A DNA stretch of 64,000 nucleotides from Hanleya hanleyi (GCA_036873755.1 JAVTVY010020282.1:1-64000); one strand, 5' to 3'. Positions 30,101 through 45,100 are shown, counted from the stretch's first letter. Notes: generated by a model from the sequence alone, not told the origin. Program-made: numbers and translations.

Positions 30101-33100
30101 CTACTTGACGGAATTTCACCAAACTAGGATGGAAGCTTCATTGGGATAGCCCCCTCATCTGATTAGGTGTTGGTGTGTGTGCGAGCATTCATTCATGTCT
30201 GTCTGTCGATCTACTTGTACATGTATATACAGGCCTTGTCAGCAAGATATCTGGAGAACTACCTGACGGAATTTCACCGAACTTGGATGAAGCTTCATTG
30301 CTATAGAGTCCTCATCTGATTAGGTTTTGGTATGCATGCATGCGTTCATCCGGGTCTGTTGTCCGTCCGCCTGTCCATCTACTTCAACATGTATAGACAG
30401 GCATTGTCTGTAAGATATCTGGAGAACTACTGGACGGAACTTCACCAGACTTGGATGGAATCTTTATTGGAATGGCCTCCACATCTGATTATGTTTTGGT
30501 GTGCGCGCATGCATCCATCTGTTTCTGATGTCTATCTTTGTTACATGTATGTACAGGACTACTCTTGTCTACAAGATATTTGGAGAACTACTGGATGAAA
30601 TTTCACCAAACTTGGATGGAAGCTTCATTGAAATGTGATCTAATTAACTTTTGGTGTGTGCTAGTGCTTGCATGTGTGGGCTCATGCAAAACTTGCTTGT
30701 CTGTCTGTGTCCAATTTTTGTTCGATCCATATCTTGGAAACTACTGAAGGCAGATGCATAAAACTTCTATACAGTACAGTATGTATATTAGGTGTGCTTC
30801 TTGTATGTTTTGCATCTTTCCTATATTGTGATCAATTTTGAAATAATTGATGCTTCACAATTACATGTATTTCACATTGGTTGGATGCTGTAGGTGTCGG
30901 CAATCCACTCATTGCTATATAAATCCCGACTCCTCACTGGGCTACTGCAACAATGAAAATCGCCTCTTCGTAATTAACATTTTTAGATGCGCAGCTTTGT
31001 TTAGGATACTTATTGCTACATCCATTTTTAACACTTTTCCTTAAATAATGTGCCCACTCAAGGCAAGGTGGGAGATTGGGGGGAGACGTATGTTTTTGCT
31101 TAAAAAAACAACCAGCATAGGCTTCATGCAGGAGCGGCAACCCAAGGGTCAAAGCGGAACCTCTAGTTCACAATTCAACCCCTGTTTTATATATGTTTAA
31201 GAAAAAAAAATATAATTTTTTTAAATGTTACACATGGCCCATGGGATGAAGAAATAACTACAACCGGCTAGAGTTACCGAGCTGTATCACGATGGGATAG
31301 GATTTTTGGGTGATTATCGGAGCCAGTTCATTCCACGGTATCTCTATGTAATTCGTGCATTTTTATTCTGAAATTTGAAGGAAATCTATTCGGAGTCAAA
31401 ACAAACCTCCAATACCTCACAAGAGTCACATGTTATTTTCATAGTGCCTAGTCACAATGTTACAACATTGCAAGCCCAACGTCATTGAGCTTTGAAAAAA
31501 AAACCCCAAAAAACCCCACGTGAGGTATTAGAGATTTTCTTTGATCCTGAACAGATTTCCTTCAAATTTCAGAATAAAAATGCACAAATTACATATAGAT
31601 ACTGTGGAGAATTTCACTTCTCTAAAAACATGAAGCTGCGCTATCGAAACCCCTCGGCTCTGAACCCCAGCTATTATAATGTAAGGGTGTCTCTACCAAT
31701 TGATTGGCTTGTGGGAAGAAATATTTACCCCTGGTATTGTAAGTGTACTTTCTTTGAAAAAAAAGAAAAGTTTTCCTCCCCTTAAATTAATTTGTTTCTG
31801 GAATAAATTGAAAGAGCTCAGTGCTGTAACTTAACTTTTTGGACAACCTGCAGTCAGGGCAGGCTCCAGCCTGAATCAGCCTGCCCCCTTTTTGGACTGC
31901 CTGCAATCAGGGCAGGCTCCAGCCTAAATCAGCCTGCCCACAATGAAGACTGCCTGGCCCGCACCCCAGCGTTTCACTCGAATAGTACATGTACTGTATT
32001 AATTCAAGTAACAATTAAAATCTATTTTCCGACAATTGTGTTTTGTTGTTATTGCCGCTGTAACGTGTTCTACAGCATAACAGAACTTGGAGCTGAGTAA
32101 GGTCTTAGAATCTTTGAGATAAGCAATGTTAATAGAGATAAATCTTTTATAAAGACTAAAAAGTTTTCCAAAGCAATTTTCTCAGATTTTTTCTGTTGAA
32201 GATTTATGTTAATCTAAGAAACTATGCTATCTCTGGAATTCTAAGAGCTTAACCAGTTTGCCTTAACTAAGCTAATACTGAGTAATAATTTAAAAAAAAA
32301 TCCACCACACAGTTTACACATGGATTGGTTTATATCATTCATTTTATTTATGGTATTAAAACCCAACAATGTTACCACTCCAATTACCATTGTGTCAAAT
32401 AATGTAAATTAATCTCATTGAAATACGGTACTTCTTAATCACAGCAAAATGTTTTCAAGAACAAGATTTTATCATTGAACACAACATTCTCACATGTAAA
32501 TTATAATCTCATTAAATTCACTGACCCGTACAGAAAACTTTTATCTTGGCGGTCCTTATCTGTCGGGTCAAGCTTTACTTTCTCATATGACCGACATAAG
32601 CAGATAAGTTACACACAATGACGTTTTGCCCGTCTGATCCTTTGATTTCATCCGACCACGGAAATTCATCTCGCCATGAAGGCACGAAGGTTCGTTTGCG
32701 TTTTTCTCTGTCATATAGTCTATTGCGCTCGGACGATGTTCCAGTGTTTGTTGTTTTGTTTGTTGGCGAATAGTTCGTCAAAAACTTGTGCATCTGGCAG
32801 GAAATGGCGGCCAATACGTGCCCTCTCCACGAAGCGTCTTTTATCGCGTGATCGTATACAGTTGAGCTATCCGTGGTAGATAATCGAATCATGGAGAATA
32901 TATCCTTGGATACGGAGAACGATGGGAGCTCTTCTATGTGGAGGTGAATATCGACATACTCCAAGCGCGACGATAACGGGAAACTTAACATAAACGACGA
33001 TGATTTAGGTAGAATTGTTGACCAATACATGATAGACAAACAAGTGCATCATGCCCGCCATTAAATAATAGACAAGTGAGTGATAATAAAGTGCATGCCC

Positions 33101-36100
33101 GCACGGGCAGGAGTATCGAAAGTACGGCATGCCCGCACATTTTTTTGCCTGCATTTGCATGCGGGCAGGCGTTAAGTTACAGCACTGGAGCTGTATCGAT
33201 GTCTCACCAAAACAACAGTACACATGGCTAGATAAATACTGTACATGTATACTAAATGGCACATGTATGTCATTTTCAAAACATATTTGCAAGCATTCTT
33301 TGCATTGTCTAAGAAAATAAATCAATTAATCAGTCATCCAATCAATAAATAAATGTGATAGTATACTAACATGATATAGAAATAATATGCAAACTTAACA
33401 TAGGAATTAGTGGATTTTGTTAGACAAGGGGCATAGTTTCTGACACGACTCATTTTTGATCGGCATCTAGTGTCATTTTCAAAACAGATTTGCAGGCATT
33501 CTTCGCATTGTGTAAGAGAATAAATCAGTCATCCAATCAATAAATAAATGTGATAGTGTACAAACATGATATAGAAATTATATGCAAACTTAACATAGGA
33601 ATTAGTGGATTTTATTAGACAAGGGGCATAACTCTTCAAAATACTTTCTGACACGACTCATTTTCGATAGGCATGTAGTTCAGGTCAAGAGAAACAACTG
33701 TATCACGTTAGGATGTTGTTATATGACAAGGGGCATAACTCTTCAAAATACTTTCTGACACGACTCATTTTCGATAGGCATGTAGTTCAGGTCAAGAGAA
33801 ACAACTGTATCACGTTAGGATGTTGTATATGGAACGGTTCTGAAATTATCACAATAAATCATAAATGGATTTTTATTTGTAAAAAAGGGCATAACTCTGC
33901 AAAATATTATCCGAGATGACTCATTTTCGATAGGCTTCTGATTTACGTGAAGATAAATAGATGTAACAAGTTTGGTTGCCATGCATGAAACGGTTCTGTA
34001 GATATCGCGGTAACGGATTTTATTAGACAAGGGGCATAACTCTGCAAAATACTTTATGACACGACTCATTTTCGATAGGCATCTAGTTCAGGTCAAGAGA
34101 AACAACTGTATCACGTTAGGATGTTGTATATGGAACAGTTCTGAAATTATCACAATAACAAATCATAAATGGATTTTTATTTGTAAAAAGGGGCATAACT
34201 CTGCAAAATATTGTCCGAGATGACTCATTTTCGATAGGCTTCTGATTTACGTGAAGATAAATAGATGTAACAAGTTTGGTTGCCATGCATGAAACGGTTC
34301 TGTAGATATCGCGGTAACGGACGGACGGACGTACGTACGGACGTACGTACGGACAGCCGTACATGATGACGACAATACCCCTAGGCCAAAGTTGGCCGAG
34401 GGGTAAAAACTGGCTCCGATAGCTGAAAATCACATCACATCACATCATAATGTGAGATAGAAACTCCCCTGACGAATCTCCGTTGGTAACGCATTAGCGT
34501 CAATGCAACAACAACAACAACAACGATGATGTTTGCGTTGATTTATTGGGTTGCATGGCCATACCTTTCGCTATCTTCCATGAAGTATATTTTAGAGAAC
34601 TTGTTATGCGAGACACCGCTTGTACTGGCTGACAACCACAGTTCATTTTACAACTGAAAACTCAACTCCATCATCGGATGTGTTATGCTGATAAACAGCT
34701 TGTATCACTTACGTCCCTGCTCTCCTTGGGGAACAAGGAGAGAAGGGACGTCAGTGATACAAGCTGAATAGTATGAGCGTACGGATGTGTTGGCAGGAAG
34801 CACAAACACATGGGCACTACTTTCGTTTTTGACAGATCTCACAGGTTCCTACAAATTTGTTACAAGACAAAGTAAAAGTTGCCCTTTTCCGATAAAACAG
34901 GCGTTTATTATCGTTCAAAGCCATTCTGAGAACTTTTAGACGAAATAACAAGTCGATTTTCACAGTTTTAATGTCGGACTATTTTCATCTCAACAGCGTA
35001 GGGATACGACAATTAGTCTGACAACACTGTACTACTGAATATGCAGAGGAATATAGACTTCTAGACCAAACCAATGACCAGTCATTCACTACACTGAACC
35101 AATGGCTGAAACACAACTTTACTATGAAGCTCTTGATTGGCTACATGCGAGTAAGAGTATGTAAATCAGTATAAAAGTAGGGCTAATGTATGCATACTTG
35201 TAGATCGGTATTTAGGAGACTGGAAAATGACAGAAAAATAAAACATGAGGCACCAGCGGTGCTACAACTCCTCAGCCCCTTAACAGTCTAGACCAAGATG
35301 TTTTTATGGGTGTAGAAGTTTGGATAAATAGCAGTGAGTTATGGCATGCGAAAAGCAAACCCAAGCCACAACTCAGACAGATGAATGGATGGATACACTG
35401 ACACACAGACGGACAGACAGTCGGAATCCAGTATATCCTCAACTATGTACAGGGGTATAAAAAGTAACAAGGTATCCACATATGTACAGTTGTGATCTTA
35501 TTGCCCTGGCCTGAAACTAAGTGTCGGACGGGTCTTTTGTCCATTTGACCTCTGTTTATCTGTTGCCCCATATCCTGTCAAGCAGTTGATGTTAACGTGA
35601 AACAAACAATTATTATTAAAAAATATTCACAATATTATTCACAATTCAACCCCTGTTTTATATATTTTTAAGAAAAAAAATATAATTTTTTTAAATGTTA
35701 CACATGGCCCATGGGATGAAAGAAATATAACTACAACCGGCTAGAGTTACTGAGCTGTATCACGATGGGATTTCCGGCTAAATATCGGAGCCAGTTCATC
35801 TCAGAGAGGTGAAATTCCCCACACTGTATCTCTATGTAATTTGTGCATTTTTATTCTGAAATTCGAAGGAAATCTATTCAGAATCAAAACAAACCTCCAA
35901 TACCTCACATGTTATTTTCATAGTGCCTAGTCACAATGTTACAACATTGCAAGCCCAACGTCATTGTGCTTTGAAAAAAAACAAAAAAACCCAACGTGAG
36001 TTATTGGAGATTTTCTTTGATCCTGAACAGATTTCCTTCAAATTTCAGAATAAAAATGCACAAATTACATATGGATACTGTGGAGAATTTCACTTCTCTA

Positions 36101-39100
36101 AGAAAAACTGGCTCCGACAGCCGAAAATCACATCCCATCATAATGTGAGATAGAAACTCCCCTGACGAATCTCCGTTGGTAATGCATTAGCGTCAGTGCA
36201 ACAACAACAACAACAACGACGACGATGATGTTGCATTGATTTATTGGGTTGGCAATACCTTTCGCTATCTTCCATGAAGTATATTTTAGAGGACTTGTTA
36301 TGCGAGACACCGCTTGTACTGGCCGACGACCACAGTTCATTTTACAACTGAAAACTCAACTCCACCATCGGATATGTTGGCAGGAAGCACAAACACATGG
36401 GCACTACTTTCGTTTTTGACTACTTTCGTTTTTGACAGAATCTCACAGGTTCCTACAATTCTGTTACAAGACAAAGTACAAGTCGCCGTTTTCCGATAAA
36501 ACAAGCGTTTATTATCGTTCAAATCCATTCTGAGAACTTTTAGACGAAATAACAAGTCGATTTTCACAGTTTAAAGTCAGGCTATTTTTTTCTCAACAGC
36601 GTAGGGATACGACAATTAGTCTGGCAATACCATACTACTGAATATGCAGAGGAATATAGACTTCTAGACCAAACCAATGACCAGTCATTCACTGCACTGA
36701 ACCAATGGCTGAAATACAACTTTACTATGATTGGCTACAAGCTAGTAAGAGTATGTAAATCAGTATAAAAGTAGGGCTAATGTACATGTATGCATACTTG
36801 TAGATCCGTTTTTAGGAGACTGGAAAATGGTAGAAAAATTAAAAAAAACGTAAAAAAATAATTAACGACCGGTTAAACCTGAAAGTCTCAAGGCACAAGT
36901 AAAAAATAAAAGGATCATAACCTGTAAGCTTCATGAACTTCCTAGAAATAGTTATCGAGATACGGCTCGGACAGACGGACAGACACATCTCCAGGGCCAC
37001 AACAATACTCCTGAGCCCGTAGGGCTGAGGAGTAAAAAACTGTAAAAAAATAATTAATGACCGGTTAGACCTGAAAGTCTCAAAGGCACAAGTAAAAAAT
37101 AAAAGGATCATAACCTGTAAGTTTCATGAGCTTCCTAGAAACAGTTATCGAGATACGGCTCGGACAGACACATCCCCAGGGCCACAACAATACTCCTCAA
37201 TAGGGCGGAGAAGTGAAAACCCTGAGAAAACTAACACACGGTCAAAACCGATGCTTTTTGTTGGTCCCATGCTCGGTTGGCATTCCCAGGTTTCACCGTA
37301 TATGCATATGAATAGCAAAGAACATGTATGTTAACATAGAAAAAAACTCCTTTGTGTGAGACAAGGACATCAAATTTCTGCTTATGTCCAAAGCTTGCAA
37401 AATCTTTTCTTTTCTTGATGTTTACGTTCTCAAATATCAGCCTTGGAAAAATTATGAAGATCAGTTCCATGGAATTGGATTAATGTTAGATCAAAATGTC
37501 CTCCCTGGAATTTTTTGGCATTTATACGGAAGATTTTCACCACAAACAAAAACCATTATTGGTTCTATCAAATATTCAAACTTTCTAATATATTGTGGGA
37601 AAATATACACAGTTTTGGTTAAAGGCGTCAATATTTTTACTACAAGAGAAATCTTCCTCAATGCCCCCAAAATATAATTCAAAATAGACCAGGGAGCACA
37701 CTGATAAATCCACTCTTATATAATTGATCATCACATTTTGGGGCAGATATTTCAGTATGTGAACTAAGAAAATTATTATTTTGCAGGCTTTGGATATAAA
37801 GAACATTTCATTTCATTACCATTACACAGCTTTTTCATGTAAAACACCACATATCCTTTGTTTTGAGGCTACAGTGGTAAAACAGTACTACCTGCCCATT
37901 AGCCCACCGACTCAACCAGGAGTTTCAACAATATTTAATTGTGACAGTGCCAAGCTCATTCCAGGAATTTGGATATAATAGGAACTCACAACATGACGTC
38001 ACCAGACACTTTTTTTTTACATTTATAATACTGAATCATGCATTCATAAGATCTATTAAATATATGGTATCATCCAGTAAACCAAATCATTAAACGAAAA
38101 ATAGCCCCTTATGATCATACAATAAATATTTCTGTAAAGTCAATAATATGTACATGACTGCACTATTACTGGATGCAAGCCTACCATGGTGCCATGAACT
38201 TTGACCTCTCTCACACAAATAGCCTCTGTGAATGCGACCATAGTGAAGGATACAGTCTGTCCACGGTCAAACTGCATGTTAACCACCTGTTAATATAAAC
38301 AAGCTAAATATGAGATGGAATAAAATTTGCAATTCTACCACTCCAAGTGTTTTATCAAATAAAAGTAATACATATTGAGATCATGGACAAAATAGTTAGC
38401 AAATTAGATGAAATTTGCTTTTATTCAAAGGACTGATGATGATGATGAATACAGACCCAGCAATTTTCTGTCAATTGTACAGTGCTTCAGAATGATAAAA
38501 CACAGCTAAGACCGGCGGGTGAGTGAGTGAATAGGATTTAATGGCGCTTTCAACATTATTTCTGTCATATCACCACAAACCAACTAGTTGCGTTCCCAGC
38601 TTGGAACCAGACGGGTCCAGACCACTATTTAAATTTACATTGGCGGCAATGTTAAAAGCTGCTAAGGTAATTGCATCTCCCCGATTGATTAATTAAGTCT
38701 AGACTCCCATATTTCGGCAAGAAGTACCTTTATTCAAGTGCTACAACCGGACAGGCTTCTTGACGGGGGTCGCCCATCAAAATTTTGAGTTATGCGCGCT
38801 CGTACAAATGACGTCACAATTTTGGCTTTTTTCTCTGCTTTCAGAAAGCGGTGCACAGGCACCCAAATAGTCCCTCTTAGCAACTCCTTATTAGGCCTTG
38901 AGTTAAAATCAAACTCACAGCGGAACCAAACACATATCATACTTCAATCACCCACCACTGGCCTTCAATTATTCCTCGCAACAGAGACTGGAAAAAATAT
39001 TGAAAACAATTCACTTCTCTGGCAGAGGTTGCCTAAAGGGGTTAACGGATCGGCACTATTTTTAATAGTGGTCTGGTACCTACTAGAGTAGGTAATTTTG

Positions 39101-42100
39101 CTCAGTCCCGTCCAAACGACGCATGGGTATTCCTTGTTGACTGGCTAGAAAATGTGAGAAATTTCAGTGAGATTCGCTGAGCGGTCGACGAATTACGGGG
39201 CTACGAATTCATGTACCGCAACCTAAATACAGTACTTTTTCACTTCCTCAGGCAAATTCATGGGTCAACAATGTTATCATGTGTGACTTGAGCAGCCATC
39301 ACCAGAGCCCCAAATAGTAATTACTAAGATGCTCCTCCCATTTGCCCACATTTCAACACCTGGAACGACCTCTTTAGCCTTTCTCATGAATTATGGTGAT
39401 TTTTTTTACAATGGTACCCCCCAAAACCGCTTATTTTGATCAATTTTTAAGATTAATGTTTGGTTTTATCATAAAAACAGAATCGTGAAACTGTGATATT
39501 TGGAACTGTTTTACGGAAAAACTATTTCTGGTCAAATAAAATCACAGAAGTTGCAGCTGAAGAACAGCACGTTTCAATTATACAACGAATTCTGACCCCA
39601 CCCCCCAACCAATTACACCAATAAAGGTTGACCCCTGCCATTTGTGTTCGCCATTAGCCGAGAACGAACGTATCTATTCAAGCCAAACACTTTATTATCA
39701 CGGAAAAAGTCACTTAAAGTAATCTCTAACAACTTCGGCTATTATCTCGTGTTCTCGGGCTCGGCTAAATATGACCAAATGTCCATTAATCCATGCAAAA
39801 CATGGAAAAATGGAGGTGTGTCTAGTTAAAAATTAAACATTTATAAACAATGTTTCTATTTGTTACTAAGTCAAACCTGCTTTAATTAATGCCTTTAATC
39901 TCCAATTAAATGCACAATCAAACGTAGAAAAACGGAAGTTAAAAGAAAAAGTTAACTCCCCTAGGAGAGAGTTGTCCGCCCCTAGGAGAGCTCTCCCATT
40001 CAATCCAGCGTGGTTACTATAAAGGTCATTGTAAGCCTTATTCCAATCCTCTTTCTCAAACCGAGACCAGTAGTGAACAAGGCCGCGGTACGAGGGGACG
40101 GAAGGGAGGGCAATTAAATTAAAGCAGGTTTGACTTAGTAACAAATAGAAACATTGTTTATAAATGTTTAATATTTGATTCCTAAGTCTAAACCTGCTTT
40201 AATTAATGCCTCAGTACCAACATATGGAGGTGGGAACCTCGGTCTTGAAGTAGTTCCAAAAGTAGGCTAAGTAACTGCTGGAATGACACAGAAACATGGG
40301 CATAAGCATGAGACAATCAACAATCAACAAGTGAAACCCTGGTCAAAGACGAAAAGGTTAAAATGTGGATATGATACTGATGTACTTATCTTGATTGTCT
40401 ACATCCATGTAGCTGTGCTCGTGGTGTGGAAGTAATCTCTACCAAGAAAGGACCCCTACCCAGAGGGTCGATAGGTCTACTCGGGAAGCAATCTCTACCA
40501 AGAAAGGACCCCTACCCCGAGGGTCGATAGGTCTACTCGGGAGGCATTATATGCATGCAGGTACTTGGCTGTTCCTAAGTCCGGGTGAAGCATAACCTGT
40601 CCGTGCCTAGAGGTCGCCAAGCCACACCATTCTCAGTCCACAATCGTCTTACGTCCAACTTGTCTTGAGAGTTGAGCGTAGATGACGCAGCTGAGATCAT
40701 GAGAAGGAAGTCAGATTCAACCTGAAAGACACAATCAAAACCGCAGTTAAGGTAAAGATTACACTCACCATGGAGTCAGGCATCTTAGAATGATGATTTA
40801 GTGTCCGACATCTCTTAGAGGATCCAAGGTCGTCCATCTGACATTTCTTCCTTCATATGTGATCGAATCAAATGTGGACCAATAGTATGAATGAGATGAG
40901 ATGATACAGCAATTTGCAGATTTGCTGCGATGATACAAAATGCCGCCCCCCCCCTTTTTGAAAATTTAGTTGACCACGTGCTGGGCAGCTATAAGCGGCC
41001 CAAGCGTGGTCATCCTATCTGACTGGACTGACATATCTCTCAGATAGAAATTGGTGAACGTGGAGTTCGCCGTCCAGGCACAAGACTGGACAATGTCAAG
41101 GAGGGACAGGTTCTTCCATAAAGGCCATGACATGGCAATGGCGCGAATCTCATGAGAAGAAGCAGTAGACAACAGAGGGGGAGCGTCAATGGCCAATTGA
41201 TAAGACCATTTAATGGTTTTCTTCAACCACGCGGCGATGGTATTTTTAGTAATGTCACGCAAAGCCGACGGGCGAAGAGACAGAAATAACAGGCGCCGAG
41301 AGCCGCGAGCGGAATCGGTACGAGTAAGATAGTGGCGAATAGCACGAACCGGGCATAACAGGAGGTCGTCCTCGAGCCCATGCACGAAGTCTGACAACGC
41401 AGGAATGGAGTACGAACGTTGAGCGCACGGACCTGAACGAACAGACTCATTTTTGGCGATAAACTCCGGAATGGGCCGAAAAGAAATGCGAGACCAATCC
41501 GCCGTCCAGGTCATAGAAGATCTTTCAAGAGCATGAAGTTCAGACACTCTAGACGCTAAAGCAAACGCCGCCAAAAAGGCAGTCTTATAAGACACAGCTT
41601 TTATAGAAGCGGATTCTAAGGGTTCAAAGGGCGGACGAATCAGAGCACACAGAACCACACCGATATCCCATTTCGGTAACAGTTGGCGAGTACGGCGAGA
41701 CTGTAACGCGAAGGCGCGAATGAGCGCAGAGATATTATCGTTTAGACTAATGTCTGTACCCGAGGTAAGACGTAACACCCTAGCCAGAGCAGATCGATAC
41801 CCTTCAATGGTGCTGATTTGAAACTTCTTATCATGATGAAGATGAAGGAGGAAGTCCGCTACTAGGGAAACAGAGGCAGAGTCGGGATCGGCATCATGTC
41901 CTCGGCACCAGGAGACGAAATAGGCCCATTTCGCCTGATAGAGCTGCGATGTGGAAGATCGATTGGCTGAAACCATCGTTCGTGCAACCTCTGCTGAAAA
42001 TCCTTGGACTGCGAGTGCATTTTGGATAGTCTGCAAACGTGTAGGTTGAGCCACCGTGGGTTGTGATGAAAAATCCCGTGCGGTTGACGTAACAGGCTGG

Positions 42101-45100
42101 GCCAAACTGGCAGACAACGTGGCGGGGCCGTGAGAAGCGGGACCAAAACCGGAAACCACTGTCGACGAGGCCACCACGGCACTACGAGTAGGATGATGCA
42201 GTCGTGACGAGAAATCTTTTGAAGCACTTCCAGAATTAGGGCCATCGGTGGGTAGGCATAAGCTAGGAAGTTGTCCCAATTGATTGACAGGGCGTCGATG
42301 TCGAAGGCTTGAGGATCCAGAATCGGACTGACAAACAGGGTCAACTGGGCGTTGTTGCTCGTAGCAAACAGATCGATCAGAGGGGACTCCCAGATGGTGG
42401 AGATCTGCTGGAACACCTCCGGATGAAGTTGCCACTCCGTCTGAAGAACGGTGTCCGGACGAGATAAGCTGTCCGCTAAGACATTGAGCCGACCCGGAAC
42501 ATGGCGGGCGTGGAGATGAATATGATGAATACGAGTCCACTCGTACAGAACCCAAACTAGACGAAACATTGGTAGCGAGCGGGTGGTACCCAACTTGTTG
42601 ATGTGCGCAATGACTGTGGAATTGTCCGTCGCTATGAGGAGAGACGAGTACATGAGACGATGACTCCAATGTTGCACCGCCAGGATGACTGCCTTCATCT
42701 CCAGAAGGTTGATGTGAAGACTGGCATCCAACGTTGACCATCTGCCGGATACCACGAATTCGTCCAGATGGGCTCCCCAACCGGTCTCGGACGCATCGGT
42801 GTACAGATGACTCGGAGCCGGAAAGCGGAATGGAACGCCCTGCAGGACGTTGAGCCGGGATTGCCACCAGACCAGATATGGATGAAGAGACGTCAATACC
42901 GGCACCGCTGGATTGATGGAAGGTGTCTGTAGGTAAGGATACAGATGATACTGTAGTGGACGCACCTGTAGTCGGCCGTAATGAGTTAGGTCCTGTGTGG
43001 AAGTGAGCAAACCTACCAAACTTTGCCACTGCTGACGTGTCCGTGACGTTGATGACAAAAACTTTCGGATCAACAGCTGAATTTTGTCCCAACGATCCTC
43101 CGGAGGGTATACCCGTTGATGATAAGTATCGAACACTGCGCCGATGTAACGGCGAACTTGAGCCGGGACTAACTCTGACTTGAGAGGATGAGGGATGAAT
43201 CCTAGATGACGTAACACCAGAAGCGTGAACTGGACTTGCACGTTGAGACGGGACTCGTCCGCCGCCCATAGGAGGATGTCGTCTATATAAACCTCTATCT
43301 GAATACCTCGCAGGTGTAGAAATGCCATGACAGGAGAGGTAATGCGGGTAAACAACCAGGGGGCTATGTTGACCCCGAATGGGAGGACCTGCCATTCGAA
43401 GTGACGTTCGTTGATAACGAAGCGGAGATAACAGCGATGACGTTGATGAATTGGGATATGAAGATACGCGTCCTGCAGATCGACTGAGGCCAGCCAATCC
43501 CGATGATGTATGCGGGCCCGAATCGATGAAACAGTCGGCATCTTGAAATGAGGGGGGGTGGTGAGATGAAACTTGTTTAACACTTTTAGGTCGATCACCA
43601 TCCGCATCTGGAGCGAGTCTTTCTTGGGAACCAGAAATACGTGGCTGTAAAACCCCAAACTGACCTCTGTCCGAGGTAACTCCCTGACAGCTCCCTTGTC
43701 GATGAGCGTGTTGACCGAAGACAGAAGAGTCTGCAAGTGACCCGCGGAAACTGGCAGGCGGGATGGGTGTGGCCAAGCGATGAGTTTGGGAAGGGAACGA
43801 AAACTGAACAGGAAGCCTTCCTCCAAAACTCTTAAAATCCAGGCGTCGTCCGTGATGAGACGCCAGTTGTCTACGAAGTATTGAAGACGGCCGCCCAGAA
43901 CATGATGACTGAATGAACGGAAAGCAGGAGGATGAAAAACTTCGGCTTGATCGGACACGGAAACTTGATAGTCATTTGTTGGAATGACCACCCCTCTTGG
44001 TTGATTTTCCACGAAAGGAACGGCGACCCCGGCCTCGTGGAGGTTTGTCGATACCCCGAAAATTCCCCCGAGCGCCCCCATCTTGTTGAGTGGTAGAGGA
44101 CCTACGACCACGCTTCTGGCGACGATCCGAAGAACCGCCACGAGCAACAGCCGCAATCAAGCGCGCAGTACGTTCTTCACGAATCACGGGTACAACGGAC
44201 TCAATAGCATTGTTGAAAATGGACTTGGATGCTAATGGCTGATGAAGCAAATAATCCTTAACCATAAAAGAGACGTCCGGCTTGACAACCTTAAGTAAGG
44301 CGTTGCGTTGCGCTTGGAGAAGCGAAACGTATGAATAAGAACTGGCCTCAATGACTTGACGGTTAGCCTGCACTAGGGTTTCAATGAAACCCCGTAAATA
44401 GGCAACGCGACCCGGAGACAAAGAAGTCGACCCATCGTCCAGGCGTAACTCAGGATCCAAAGCAATCCGCGAAGTAGCCAACAAAAACCAATCGGCGACT
44501 GAAGAAGCACGTTGGATTACCAATAACATCTCTTGGATATTCTCCACGAAATTGGAATTGAACTCAAGCGGAGTTGACTTAGATGACTTAGAAATCTGCG
44601 ATAAATCTCGATCACGTTTGGGTGGTTTGTCAGGCAAAACGTTATCATGAAGGTCATGGGGAACCCGGAAACGAGGCTTCTTGAATTTATTGTCATCCTC
44701 TAATTGACGATCAAACTTCTCTAAATAATCCACCCACGCTGGAGACGGAGCGCATGTACGAGGAGTCACAGGCTTGGAAGACGTGAATGCAGAATCCGCT
44801 GCTGTCCGACACTTATTACTAGATGGAACAACCTTCGAAGGGGCGGGCATATCCGGAACCAACGCTAAAAGCGCCTGCATTCTAAGCAAAAAATCCATCT
44901 TCGACGTATCTCCCGAACTTTCCCGAGAGGAAGAGGAATCATCCGACGAACTCGACGAGACCGGAGATTGAGAACGAGAAGAAGATAAATCATGATCCAC
45001 CGAATGATCAAGGAATGGCGCCCGTTGATAATGAACATGGTAATCTTGATCAGAAGGAGCCGAAACCCGAGGTAAACGGTGAGTAGGATCAGGAGAATGA

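Noticed and set aside
30332..30747. Open frames over the pearl core repeats with recurring [15 protein letters not shown] peptide.
   Set aside because: The peptide recurs because the DNA is tandemly repeated; the frame shifts from unit to unit and the inverted copy shows no conservation of it.
29721..31166. Classical Helitron call, based on a terminal hairpin and CTAG followed by T.
   Set aside because: The hairpin is at the opposite end from CTAG, the 5' end is not TC after A, and no Rep/helicase is present; the TT insertion fits a pearl/Helentron-type element better.
34320..34365. GGAC/GTAC runs considered as a possible functional microsatellite promoter.
   Set aside because: They recur at the same place in each pearl-like element and are explained as part of that structure.
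38734..39091. Conserved open frames on both strands of the 465-bp repeats.
   Set aside because: Conservation follows from recent duplication of the repeat; both strands are open and no domain is present.
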